From positions 1 to 64,000 of the forward strand of contig CAJJDP010000090.1 in NCBI GenBank assembly GCA_905182995.1: a stretch of 64,000 bases of DNA, written 5' to 3'. Below are positions 39,491-50,820 of the stretch, piece after piece (positions within the stretch are counted from its first letter, which is position 1; every line of letters starts with the position of its first letter). Position numbers and translations under genes: made by a program. Source of the DNA: Paramecium octaurelia (lineage: Eukaryota; Ciliophora; Oligohymenophorea; Peniculida; Parameciidae). The notes below the pieces were generated by a model. That model did not search any database and was not told the origin of the DNA. It was given only the letters and a program-made list of their open reading frames with translations.

Positions 39491-39687
39491 TAATTATGGC
39501 TAACGAGATCGAAAATAGCATATTTTTTTTGGATTTTATATTCATTATATTGATATCATTTTACACATAATTATTATAAGGAAATTTGCAAATCATAATG
39601 AGGGGCAATTTTATTAATAATATATATATATAAAATTTGAAATGACTTTTGAATGTATATAATGTTTAACATATATAGATAAAACAA

Positions 39688-41089
39688 TCAACAAGATTGA
39701 CATCTAGCCAAAAATTATAAGAAATGTCTACCTAGAGATAGGGTTATGGAATAAAAATACCAAATTAAGTGAATTGATGTTCTTCATATTTATTGATTTA
39801 GATCTGAATTTATTCTTTTTGTTTGTCATTGCATTTCGAATAGAAGTTTTGCATCACATAATTACCAAATTAATTGTTGATTAAAATTAGTAACATTGGT
39901 GGTACACAATTATTCATCAGGATTTTGCAGATGTTTGCAATATCTTCATCTGATGCCAATGTTATGTATTTCTAAGCCACGTTGCTTAATGAAATTCAAT
40001 CTAAATAAATACCTGGCATATTTATCTTAACTGACTTCCAGAATTCTGGCTTTGACGAATTTCCCAATTGCTTCAAATCCTTTAGGTGGCCCTTGGGTGA
40101 TCATGTGCTGTACTATGTAGTTTCCGTATTGACAAAATTGTAATCTCTCACACAATGGTATAAGGGATATGTAGAGTTGTTGTAACTTTTGGTTGGGAAA
40201 TATTTCCAGGCATTTTTAAGCAATTCTGCATCCATAGGGATGAGACACGATGTGATCAACGTTGTTTGTGACGATGTCAATTATGAACTCAGCGTCGGAT
40301 GCCAAGTCTATGATTTTTTGGATTACATGATTTCCACATTGATCGAAGATGAGATTCAACACTTGGCTTTTGATTGATTAGATTAATTGTATTCTTTGAT
40401 GGTTTTAAATGAACTCTAGTAATTTTTAGATGACTCGACATCCGAATTTGTCATAGCACATTTCGATGAGGTTAGGGTAAAGTTATTCAAAGATGAGGGT
40501 TCTGAGGTTCTGATTACTGTTCTCTATAATTTTCTGAATGACATAATTTCCAAATTTGTGTTTAGAGAGGAGTGGTAAATCATCGATCAAGGCTTTAAAT
40601 ATTTTATCTCTCTAAAAGTCGTTCCCTTAAATGAAGGACTATTGGATAATTAGGGACGCATATTGATCTTGGCATTGTTGTGACTACAATAGGAATAGAA
40701 AATTTACAATGGTTTGTTCTGAATCTGTGGACGATTGCATTCTCTTGGTTCGTTTTTATGAGAAGTATCCATCTTGATAAGGGTAATAGATTGAAGATTG
40801 AGAGACCATGTATTGGTGGAATTCGTAACTCATGGAGTGTTACCTTTGTTGGATGAAGGCTGGTTAGACAGTAAAATAAAAGTTGTTTGGATCATTGGAA
40901 GGAAATTCTTATTAACTTTTTTTAATATTGACCATAATACCCTGCGTCATCAAGAACAAGAGGACTTTCTTTGACATCTTTGAAGCTTTTGACAGGCTAA
41001 AATGGTTTAATAGGGAGTAATGTTTACAGATTGAGAATGCTGTTGGGATTTAGTGATGGAAGATCTGAATTCTGAACATTCTGACTCAT
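39688..41089 (-). CDS. PUF (Pumilio) RNA-binding protein (439 aa)
   Basis: Eight PUF repeats fill the C-terminal 330 residues. Recognition helices in order: R1 QYASLIIQQ, R2 KFGNYVIQKII, R3 KFGCRVIQKLL, R4 QCGNHVIQKII, R5 PYGCRIAQKCL, R6 QYGNYIVQHMI, R7 KYASNVAQKYI and R8 QFGNYVMQNFY. PUF proteins bind 3' UTRs and repress or stabilise mRNAs; each repeat reads one base. R7 has S..Q instead of the usual S..E (see findings). Conserved glutamines in R3, R5 and R7 are encoded by TAA or TAG. Introns at 40916-40940 (25 bases), 39985-40012 (28) and 39732-39760 (29) give 440 codons. The start MSQNVQNSDLPSLNP at 41089 is the only ATG in frame before the repeats. Confidence 0.9.
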
Positions 41090-41218
41090 CCTCTAATGAG
41101 ATAAGAAATGTAATTACCGTCTAGCAGAGAACCTATCATATTTTTTTCTGATTGCTCTGATTCTTGCATTGATTTTATTAAGTTATAAATACAAACAAAA
41201 TTATATATATATACAAAT

Positions 41219-41890
41219 TCAGTATTGTTTTGCTTTAGAGGAGTTGAAGAATTCTCTAATGAGACACTTAAATTTGCTTTGGAGTTGTTGCTGTTTGGGT
41301 AAGGGTTTTAATTGTTTCAAGTAGATTTTTTTATTTTTTTGATGAGATTTATTGATGGCTATAGTACCACTTGGCGAGAATTATAGAGATTGTACAGCCT
41401 TGCGATCTCTGAGCAATCTGTTGATGGTTTTTTCTTGGCGCAGGACTTGTTGTTTGATATTTTGGAGAAAGCAATTCGAACTTGGGACATATTTATGAGT
41501 GCGAGATTGGACAATTTACGGTTATTCAGTTTTCATGCTTTGTTTTTCAGGCGTGTTAGTTTTTGTGGGTGAAGTCTGTTAATGCGTACTTTCATCTAGG
41601 TCAGGCTTAGATCGTAAAATGAATAAGGGATTTCTTGCGAAGATTCTGAAATTCTTTCGTTTTTGATCATTTCTTATGTATTTCTTGGTTCCATCAAGTT
41701 TGCTAAGGAATACTTCTTCCAATCTGGCTTTTTTGTGATGGGCAATTTCACATAGTTGATTGGGGAGATGATCTTCTTTGAGTGCAGTGACTCCGCAATG
41801 ATCACAAACACAGCTTTTACGACGAACTTGGGTTGTATCTAATTTTGGGCCGTCAAGGTTCTTGGTAGAGATATGATGTTTGTTAAACAT
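41219..41890 (-). CDS. Unrecognised basic protein with Cys/His cluster (223 aa)
   Basis: An intron-free frame of 224 codons, ATG 41890 to TGA 41219-41221. A possible metal-binding cluster lies near residue 28: KSCVCDHCGVTALKEDH, then CEIAHHKK. The rest is basic with many Ser/Thr/Pro/Gln (TSPTKTNTPEKQSMKTE), probably disordered, ending in a Lys-rich tail (KFKCLIREFFNSSKAKQY). No family is recognised. It is head-to-head with the PX-WD40 gene; only 13 bases separate the start codons. Confidence 0.65.
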
Positions 41891-41903
41891 AATATATTAA
41901 TTA
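41891..41903. promoter_or_regulatory. 13-bp bidirectional start region
   Basis: All the DNA between the start codons of the 223-aa gene (minus) and the PX-WD40 gene (plus) is 13 A/T bases. Each gene's 5' UTR and promoter must therefore lie largely inside the other's coding sequence, unless one start codon is misassigned. Confidence 0.55.
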
Positions 41904-43665
41904 ATGGATTAATCTACAGTGGCTTTAAAGGTTGATATAAATTCAATAATTGTTAGGCTGAGGTGAAGGAGTATCAGTTGAGCAAAATAGATAATAATGT
42001 CATCCTATTCATCTTGCTGGTGTCCAAGAGGGATGGGTAGTAATGGACATTAGAGAAGAGGTATTCGGAATTTGACGATCTGAATACTAACTTAAAGAAG
42101 GTGAGATAATTATTCATTGATTTATAGGTGTTCACCAATTTGCCTCCATTGCCAGGGAAAACATTGTTTAAGTTGAAGGAGCATGTCGATATTGAGAAGC
42201 GCAGAGTGGGACTGGATTATTACATTAAGGTAAAAAGATATGCCTAAGAGTAGGAATTATTAAAAAGACCAGATGTGTTTAATTCTGAGCAGATGAAACA
42301 ATTTTTATAGTTGGAGAAGCATGCTTAAGAATAAGTGGTCAATCCACCCAAGATGTTAGGAGAAATTACAGGATTCATTCACGGATTAAGAGATTTCTAT
42401 ATAGAGAGATCACAGAGTAAAAAAATCAATTCACAATATTGTAGATGTCATTTTCGTGTTATCCTCTGATATGAATGTGGCTAGCAGATTCGATGCCTAC
42501 TTAACTAATATGAAAATGCCATGGGAAAAGGAAGCTCCTCCCACTCTCTTGGCTGTTGGATGTTTGGAATGTTGGGTTAAGACTAATGACGAGAACGAAT
42601 TCAAGTATGAGAGAATGTGGAATAAAACCTATCCATCATAAGCAATTTGTTTGTATTGGGATGCAGTGACGTCAACTCTAATCGTTGGATTGGATGAGGG
42701 AAAATTGAATTTGCTCAAAGTTCCTCAAGAGAGTCAATTTATCAGATATGATGAAGTACCTCAATCATTTATCAACCTTAGTAAGCAGATATCAAGGCAC
42801 ATTAGGGTAGAGTGATGGGTGTATTTTATGATTCCATAAATTCACATATTCATTCTGTATCAGAAGATAAGAAATATAAAGTACTTGACTTTTAAAGATA
42901 AATCACTGTTGCTGAAATCTAACCAAGTCAACATGGTTTGACAGGTTTGGCAGCTGATAAAGACAATAGAAGAATATTTGTTTCAGATAGAGGAGGTTAC
43001 GTTCACGTCTTTGAAATTACCTCTGCAACTATGGGTCCCTCTTTGGCAGTTTCAGTGGCATCCTAAACACTCTCTCCTATTAGAGGAATCTTTTTTGATC
43101 CTGTCAAGAACTATCTATTCACAGCAGGTTTCGACCAAGGTGAAATTGGTATCTTCGAAGTTGGTAAGTCTGGCAGAGAGAAATTTACTAAATAAACAGC
43201 AAGTTTGAAAGGCAAACTACAAATGAGAGAAATAGTTTGGTCACCTTCCAGAGGAGAATGCTTGGTTGGCAATAAAGATGGTACAGTCACAGTGTGGAGT
43301 GGCAAAAAAGCTGCACCAATATGTACTTTTTAGCTATCACATTCTTAGTTGTAATTAAGGCTCATAATACTGATATCACCAAACTCCAGTGGTATGAAGA
43401 TAAACACATGTTGGTTACCAGTGGAAAGGAGAAGTCTTTGAAAGTATTAAGCATTCTTAATTCATAGTTTTGGCAATTACCAAAGGAATGGAGAGACAAA
43501 AAGATTGAGTAGCAGGAAGAGTAAGAATACGAGCAAATGAAGAAATAAGAAAATATCAAAATAAGTATTGAGTCTACTAAAAAGGTATTTCTATATATAT
43601 AAACACATTCTTAGAAAGAGTTTGATTCTGATGAGGATGATCTTAAAGGATGGCATAAAATGTGA
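41904..43665 (+). CDS. PX domain plus WD40 propeller protein (516 aa)
   Basis: The N-terminal 120 residues are a PX (phosphoinositide-binding) domain: LEKRYSEFDDLN (basic-Tyr motif), FTNLPPLPGKTLFKLKE (proline loop), then EKRRVGLDYYIKELLKRPDV. From about residue 170 WD40-like blades follow (TLLAVGCLECWVKT, TLIVGLDEGKLNLLKV, RRIFVSDRGGYVHVFEI, ECLVGNKDGTVTVWSGKKA, HMLVTSGKEKSLKFWQL), then an acidic/Lys tail ending DSDEDDLKGWHKM. Inferred role: an endosomal or other PI3P-membrane scaffold, comparable in logic to FYVE-WD40 proteins. Eight introns of 24-30 bases are placed: 41931-41956, 42101-42127, 42230-42253, 42417-42444, 42756-42781, 43323-43348, 43444-43467 and 43585-43614. They give exactly 517 codons. 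Confidence 0.85.
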
Positions 43666-43902
43666 AGTGAATATCAAAAATATAATAATATATTATTCAA
43701 ATTTCTCATAATTTGGTATATACCTTGGTTTAAATTTATAATCAAAGATGCTGACTTTGCTAAATAATTTTATTGCATTTTAACGAGTGTTTACTACTAT
43801 TAAATCCTTACAAAATGCTAATTAATGCAAGGACAGAGGGTTTTTATTTAGCATGATAGAAATAGTTAATAATTATTATGTTATAAGTTTATTTAGTTAG
43901 AT

Positions 43903-44760
43903 ATGATTGTTTAAAAATACAATAACTCATACCAAGTAGAATATTTTGCGTTATCTTTTACACTATTTGCATAATAGATCTCTTGCTACTTCTATTTTCT
44001 TGCTCATTTTTTATTATTCCATATTAATAGCAAGAATTCGAATAACAATACATCATTGAAAAAGTATAGTTGTAATTCACCTTAGGAAACCTCCGATTGG
44101 GAACTTGATTTAAATTAATAAGATTTTAAAAAGTTCATTATTGAAGGCCAATTGAATCAAGAAAGGTTCAAATTCAATTAGGTTCACAAAGATCCCTACT
44201 TGCTATTGAATTCAACTACTCTATTCCAGAAAACAGGTTTTCATGAATATTTTGGTTACATTAATTATCAGATAGCCAAACTTACAAATTCAAAAAAGTT
44301 ATGTCTGTAACTAATGTATAATTAGAGACTAAAATAACAAATGATCTAAGAATTACCATGGTGCAATAATAACAATGGAGTGTCCATAATACCTTGGTTT
44401 TGGAAGGGTGATTCAATACAATACTTGGCGGAGATCTGTCTGAAGGTATCCATTGAGGATAATTAATTATAATACTAAGGGGGATGCTATAACAATGGAT
44501 TTATTTACAAGGAACTGGGAGAGGACAACTTACAAACATTTGAGAATTTGTCGATTTATATTCGACATGTGAATGACCCATACATAAGTGGAGTGGAATA
44601 TTCGCATAATTACGCAAAGCCAAAACAAGATAACCATAACCAATTCCCGAAATTCATATATTATTGTTTTTTATTCGGATGTGCTGGGATAATTTACTTG
44701 ATATTTATATACTTGATATTGACTCTGAGAAGGAATAGTGAGAAGACACAATTTGTGTGA
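43903..44760 (+). CDS. Unrecognised protein with two transmembrane segments (285 aa)
   Basis: ATG 43903, TGA 44758-44760, 286 codons, no intron needed (a 42-base intron near the start cannot be excluded). An N-terminal hydrophobic stretch (FALSFTLFAQQISCYFYFLA) and a C-terminal helix (CFLFGCAGIIYLIFIYLILT) bracket a region of about 200 residues. It has possible N-glycosylation sites and a few cysteines (LPWCNNNNGVS, GGCYNNGFIYKEL). The topology suggests a lumenal or extracellular domain held by two helices with a short basic tail. No family is recognised. Its stop is 43 bases from the convergent carboxypeptidase stop. Confidence 0.65.
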
Positions 44761-44803
44761 ATAGAATATTGGTGATAAGTTGATGAAATAAATTGTAAAT
44801 ATA

Positions 44804-46020
44804 TCATGATTATTGTTATGTTTGCCTTTATTCGGCCACTCTATTTAATGATAATGTAATGGCTTAAGCCCAATTTTCAACATAGTAATCATATTATTCT
44901 TTCTCTTCTGGATTGAAATATTTGAAGCATTCATCAGGTGGCATCTCTTTGCTATTAAATTAATGAGATATTTGATATACGTGGAAGTGGTGGCAAAACA
45001 GGAATGATCTCTTAGTAATTAGTCTAGTTTATCTTCTTCAGTGATTCTATGTTTGTTATGAGTGGATTGGACTTCTAAAAATTTGAGGGCATGCTTTTTA
45101 GTTCTAACATCTAAGCCTCCGTGATAGATTTCGAATGTGAATGAATAGGGGATCTAAAAATGATAAACTAAAAATAGTTTGCCTTCAAATCATCATAAGC
45201 ATAATCCATTGAAGTACCTGGAGAGAGATATCCAATTTCATGGCCACAAGATCCCATTTTACATGTCTCGCAATGTTTCTCTCTAACTTCTGTTAGGATT
45301 TGCATCATGTTTGAGAGATTCTCGGATGCTAAACATAGGAATTTAAGTTATACGTTATTCTTTGCTATAAGCATAGGGAGTGAAGAGTGCTAGGGTGCCA
45401 GAGTGAATGGAGAAGAAAACGTCTGGTGAGAATTTCTTGAGTTCATCTCTCACTGTTTGGGTTTCGGCTTCTGAAAATGCAAAGGGTCCAGGAGCTGTTC
45501 TTACCATTTCTGGGTCGTGTTCCTGAGTAATTAGTGTTATGTACTTTAGACCAATGGGATTTGTAGTTTCGATTCAAATCGACTCCATTTTCATTTTCTC
45601 TTTTACAAAAGTCTCCAGATTCAACTTTCTCTCTTGAGAGTGGATTTAGATTGACTATCATTCTTAATTCGTAATTGTCTTTGATTGATTTCATTTCTTC
45701 ATTTTCACTACAGAGTTTTTTCACAAAATGCAGACCCGTTTCTGGAGAGATCAATTCTCTTGCGTGTTCTCCAAAGAGTACGAAGCCCTTATTTGGTTTG
45801 TTCTGATTCTTATTGAGAGTGACCATCGACAATTTGGGGTAATCTCTGACCATTTCCAATTCTACTCCATCGCACTTTTGTAGGGTTTATGCAATTTCGA
45901 CATGAATATCCTAGATGGGTTGTTTTAGGTGAATAATACTGAGGAACGATGGTAGAAGGAGGGGAATCCAAGGGAATGAGCGATGGCAAAGATCAATGTA
46001 AACAGAATGAGCTTCTTCAT
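44804..46020 (-). CDS. Secreted zinc carboxypeptidase, M14 family (360 aa)
   Basis: A signal peptide (MKKLILFTLIFAIAHSLG) precedes an M14 catalytic domain. Zinc ligands are in FGEHARELIS (HxxE) and FFSIHSG; substrate-binding residues are in GVDLNRNYKSHW; the catalytic Glu is in SFTFEIYHGG. Such enzymes remove C-terminal residues; here secretion or a food vacuole is likely. No pro-segment of the usual length is visible, so it may lack the inhibitory prodomain. Introns: 45911-45939 (29 bases), 45523-45544 (22), 45329-45353 (25), 45154-45182 (29, starting GC rather than GT) and 44952-44980 (29), giving 361 codons. Confidence 0.92.
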
Positions 46021-46054
46021 TTTTCTAATTTAATATACTTACTTATAATTTAAG

Positions 46055-49000
46055 ATGTCATATATAAGCTTTAAGGTAATAGCAGAGACGAGATATTTGC
46101 AAAATGTCAGAATCTGTGGCAACCATGCTTTACTTGGAGATTGGGATCCAAATCGTTCATTGATGTTGAGTACAACCAACACTAGCTATCCGGAATGGAC
46201 TCACGAAAGCAAAATTCAAATTGATCCAAGTACGATCAATGTTTCATTTCGATAGCTGCCAGACTGGAATTCAAGTGCTTAATACAAGATGGCGACAACT
46301 TCATTTGGGAGGAGGTTCCAAATCGGCTACACAGATGTGATTTCAGACGCAATTTTTTGATTATCACTTTCAATAAGGAAGAAATGAATGTCAGAACCTT
46401 TTAGAAATACGAAATCTCTCATGAATTTGTATAGGAAGACTTGAGTAAGATCTCTCAATTTATCCATTATAGTGAATGTGCAAAGACTCAGTAGGTCTAG
46501 GGATTACGATCCATTTAATAATGATTTAGATTCAGTATTTAAACTACATTTATATTACAGTCTGACAACGAAAGCCTGCCAGAATTGGTCAAGAAAATTA
46601 CAGGAATCACCTAGATCTCCATCCGTTAATTGGAAAGCGATTGGAGAGATATTATCAGAGTAATCATATAACTAAACATTCATAGACTCATTTCGAAGCC
46701 AAACAAAAGTAAAAGTCCATATCGAAATTCCGCAAGGTTTCAGAGCAATACGGTTCTCCAGATATCGTATTCGATTACAAAAGAAAGAGGTCCCAGTCTT
46801 CATCTCAAATTTTCACTGACTCCTTTGTCATCTGCTTGAGCTTGAAGATACCAATTTAAATTACCACTATTGATTAATAAATTTAAGTAAGAAACAAAAA
46901 AGGTAATTAATTTACACTTTAATAATAAGACATTCTTAATAAATATAAATTCACTTCTACCTAGGATCCCTACTATAACAACATGTACGATCTATTTAGC
47001 AATCGATTGAGTCTCAAAGCCATATGGATCGGATGGTTGGGAATTACAATCCCTGACGAAATAGAATTCAATCTTATCTAACAATACATGTATATGCATT
47101 CCCTATCAAATTAAGTTATGATCAATACAAGTGCTATGGCATTCAATTGGATGAATCCAAATTATCCTGTTTCTCCCAATTTATTGAACCAGTCTTTAGT
47201 AATTTAACTCCACATTTGAGATTCCAATCGGAAGATGATTATATGACCATCAATCAGATATTTGCCCGATTTGTACAGGATGCCATGTTCTGCACACTTT
47301 TTAATAATCAATTCACTCACTTGCATTCGATATTCATATTTGATTACCAACTCTTTATGATTCCTATTTTTCTTAAGGAAGGTTTGATAAAGAAGAATGA
47401 GTACAGACCTCGTATTTGCACAATCATGAGAAGATCCTTTCCAAATCCTAAACAATTTAGAATATTCACTTTCAGTTAGATCATGCTCTCATCATTATTA
47501 ATGAGTGATTTGATTTCACTTGTTGAATTGAAAGATTTACACAATTTTATATAGTGCATTCCATTCCAATACCAAAAATTAGCATAAGTTTCAGGAATGA
47601 CTGCATTTACAATTGAGGTCTTGGGCAGAAAGATAATACTTGATTATGGAAATGTTGGTTTAGATGAAAAATAACTAAATAATTTGATTTCATCTGAAGA
47701 TTGTATAATTGAAGATTCAATCACACTCCTAGGTGTTGATAGTATTTCTGTCTAGAGTGGATTGAATCTCAAATTTAGAATTGTAGAATAACTGCATTTA
47801 ACTGGACTCCATCAAATCTAATTGATCCAAATACTATACAAAAATAATGAGGATGATTTTGAAAATAATACCTCACTTCTCTTACATCTTGAAGAGTTAA
47901 CCAACTTGGCTTAATCCATTAATAATAAATACTAGAAACCATTAATTCTATTAATATAAGATGCTTCACAATAAGATCGAATCAAGTTATATAATAAGTC
48001 TAATGTGTTTATCAAAACCTCATTGAGAGATGTAATTTCATCAACTCACTTGGAGTATATCTATGTCAGACAGTCACAAAAGCAAAGAGCAAAGATCATC
48101 TTCAGTCAATGGTGCAAATCAAAGGTGGAGCATTAAAAAATCAATCCCTTTAATATCGAAATTTCAGCTTAAATCATTTCTGATTATATAAAAAATGATC
48201 TGCCATCATTAATTAATGTGCCTAGCAGTAATGATTGGCTTCATAGATTAAATGATCATCTAAGCTATTGTGAGGATTATTGGCTTGATAAATAATTGTA
48301 TGATTCAGCCAAGGAACTTACTGTAGGATTGAAGGACAGATAGTTTTGCTCCATTGAAACCACCAAGATAATCTCCAGATTCAATAACAATCAATAACAC
48401 GATAATCAAAGAGTAATCATCTTGGCTTATACTGAAAGTTTCAAATAAAAAATACATAAGATTGATCAATTAGTTTAAGCACTCGAACAATTGGCTTAAG
48501 ATGAAAATAATACCTTGATTTTGATATCAGATCTAGAATGCGAACTTCTAGAACTAACCTTTGGTTCCATCAACAATCTATATATGATTGCCCAAGATGG
48601 CTTATTTATTAAGTAAAACAACTAAACGACTTTTTAATAAATTATAGACAAGGATGAAATGGTTGAGGCTAAGCTGCAATAATTATCTTTACAAGAGCAT
48701 TTCATTCTCTCTTAGAAAAATCTAATCTATACTATGTAATTAAGAGAGAAGATCCAGGACTCCAATGCTGCTGCCAACATCCTTATTTCTAATCTGATAA
48801 AGGAGTTAAGACTAGAGTTAGATGACTTTATAATCACCTAAGATAATTACTCCATCAGGATCAAACATTAATATCAACAGATCGAGGAATTGTTGAAGAT
48901 CATCATTGTGAATGAAGTAGATAAGAAAGGATTGGTTTCTTTTGCAAGCCTTATCTCTTTCGATCGATAATGGCTAGAAAAAATTATCCAGATTTTTCAA

Positions 49001-49173
49001 TTTGCTAATATGCCTTTAAATAAAGTAAGCATGTCATTTTTATGATGTAGAAATTCCACTGCGTTTCCATCTCAGATCAAATAGGAAAGAATAGTAATCT
49101 TGTAATTGAAACTACTTAAGATATTATATTATTGTTAAATAGGTATGCTATCGAGAGCAAAGATAAAAAATGA
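46055..49173 (+). CDS. CBM20 domain plus diverged trehalose-6-phosphate synthase/phosphatase-like protein (about 970-995 aa)
   Basis: The N-terminal 100 residues are a starch/glycogen-binding CBM20 domain (VRICGNHALLGDWDPNRSLM, LEFKCLIQDGDNFIWEE). After a Ser-rich linker a GT20-like region begins (RLSLKAIWIGWLGITIPDEI, FIFDYQLFMIPIFLKEG, IMRRSFPNPKQFRIF). It follows the trehalose-6-phosphate synthase pattern, but key positions differ. The C-terminal part sits where the HAD phosphatase should be and reads RVIILAYTESFKQ instead of the DxDGT-type motif. Catalysis is therefore doubtful; a regulatory, glycogen-bound role is inferred. Introns near 46233, 46444, 46701, 47094 and 49025-49050 are clear. 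Those near 46530-46600 and 46905 are uncertain. TGA at 49171-49173, 17 bases from the convergent SH3 gene. Confidence 0.75.
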
Positions 49174-49190
49174 AATTTATATAACTACAA

Positions 49191-50759
49191 TCAACCTACT
49201 GATTAAAAAAAGTTGTGTGGAAAGTACCCTCTTACTTAATTCTTGTCCTCTCCATACCACCACCCATTCGTAGTTTTCTTTAACAGTTTAATCTGATCTC
49301 CCTTCTTAAAACTTAAATCCACATCCTACCTAAATCAAATCAATTTCTATACTTTTTAAGCTTTATAGTCATATTTAGCAATAACATATTGATAATTTTA
49401 TTATTGATTCTCCTTATTCCTTTTGGATTACTTATCCTGTTCTCTGAATACTTGCTGATCCATGTAGTTAGTCTCATTTTCGTGATTCTCCTTGGCCATT
49501 TGAAAATAATTAGAATTCTCATTGATTTCTTGGTTCATTCTATTGACTACATTTAACTATAAGGCCAATTAATTCCTTTATTTTTCTTTATTCAACACTC
49601 TCTGCTTCTCATTTGCGTCTAGTTCTGTGAAATACGGGTTAGCTTAGGTTATAGATAAAGTTCCACTTGCATCCAAAAAGGAATGATATTATTCATGCAA
49701 AGAAGCCGAAGCATTTCTAACTGGTTTTAGAGGTTCAGGTGGTGGAGGAGTATTATTGTTTCTTTGAATTGTATGTTTGGAAACGTTGTTGATTTTATTT
49801 CGAAAGGATATTTCCAAAGATTCATTCAATTTTAAAGATTCTACAGTTTAAAAGAATCCATTGACATCGAATTCTTCTGGCAACACACAATTCCTAAGAG
49901 CTGGTAAGTTGAGATTCTATGTTTTGGAAATGAACTCCAGAATAAATGCTGTTGAGTGTTTCGATATTTGAATGAGGGATTCATAAGCCAATGTGACTTA
50001 GGGTTGGAAATGCAACACAATTTTCTAAAAAAAGGATAGGAACTCTATACACAGTAAACAGTTATCACAGATGAATGATTTTAATCCATTATTAATTGCT
50101 ATTTAGTCCTATAGTTATTTGGTTAAGGATTCGCTTTTCTTCTGTTCCATTTACAGATTTTATTTCAAAGGTTTCATGGATTGAATTTGTTCATTGATAT
50201 GAATTAATTGATTCTAGTAGAGCTGACGTTCACGTTATAGGTTTTGGTTGAGATCTTTATTAGTTTATTCTGATGTTTAATACTTTTTTTTTAATTCATT
50301 TAGGGCCAATTACAATTTTGTCAATTGATCTTTCAAATCTTGGTTGTCTTTTAGAATTTTCTAGTAGTACTCATCTTTATTGAGGATATTTTCAATGATC
50401 ATGTTGGCCATGGCATTGCTTGAATTCAGGAAGAGTGCATCTTATTCAGTAATATGATTAAAATTCAATTTTCTGTTACTTCTTTATTTTTAAGGTGTTG
50501 TGGTGGGTGATATCGATTTGGTTTATCTTTAATTCGTCTATGCATTTCCAAGAATTTATAATAGTTCTTATTTGTTATTTAACTATCTTGAAGGCTCTTT
50601 TTTGTTGACAATTTAGATCTGAGTTTGAAGTTATTGTTATGATTTTTATTGAATTTGCAGTACTCCATCAACGCTTTGGTTTAATTTCTGATGTTATGAG
50701 AATGCCCCAGGTTTTATTTGAATTTTATTATTAGGTACTAATTTCTAAAGTGAATACAT
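49191..50759 (-). CDS. Coiled-coil protein with C-terminal SH3 domain (513 aa)
   Basis: ATG 50759, TGA 49191-49193, one 27-base intron at 49326-49352 inside the SH3 domain, 514 codons. A Gln/Ser-rich N terminus is followed by a long coiled coil (DNQDLKDQLTKLQLALNELK, TSEQTNKDLNQNLQ), a Pro-rich linker (NNTPPPPEPLKPVRN) and a second helical region. The C-terminal SH3 domain reads YVIAKYDYKAQK, DVDLSFKKGDQIKLL, NGWWYGEDKN and GYFPHNFFQSV. The ALYDY, WW and FPxN landmarks are all present. Likely a cytoskeletal or endocytic adaptor binding proline-rich partners (inference). SH3 domains are few in ciliates. Confidence 0.85.
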
Positions 50760-50820
50760 TTTAAATTTAAATATCGTTATATCAGAATTCAATATTATTT
50801 TGATTTTACATTACAAAAAT

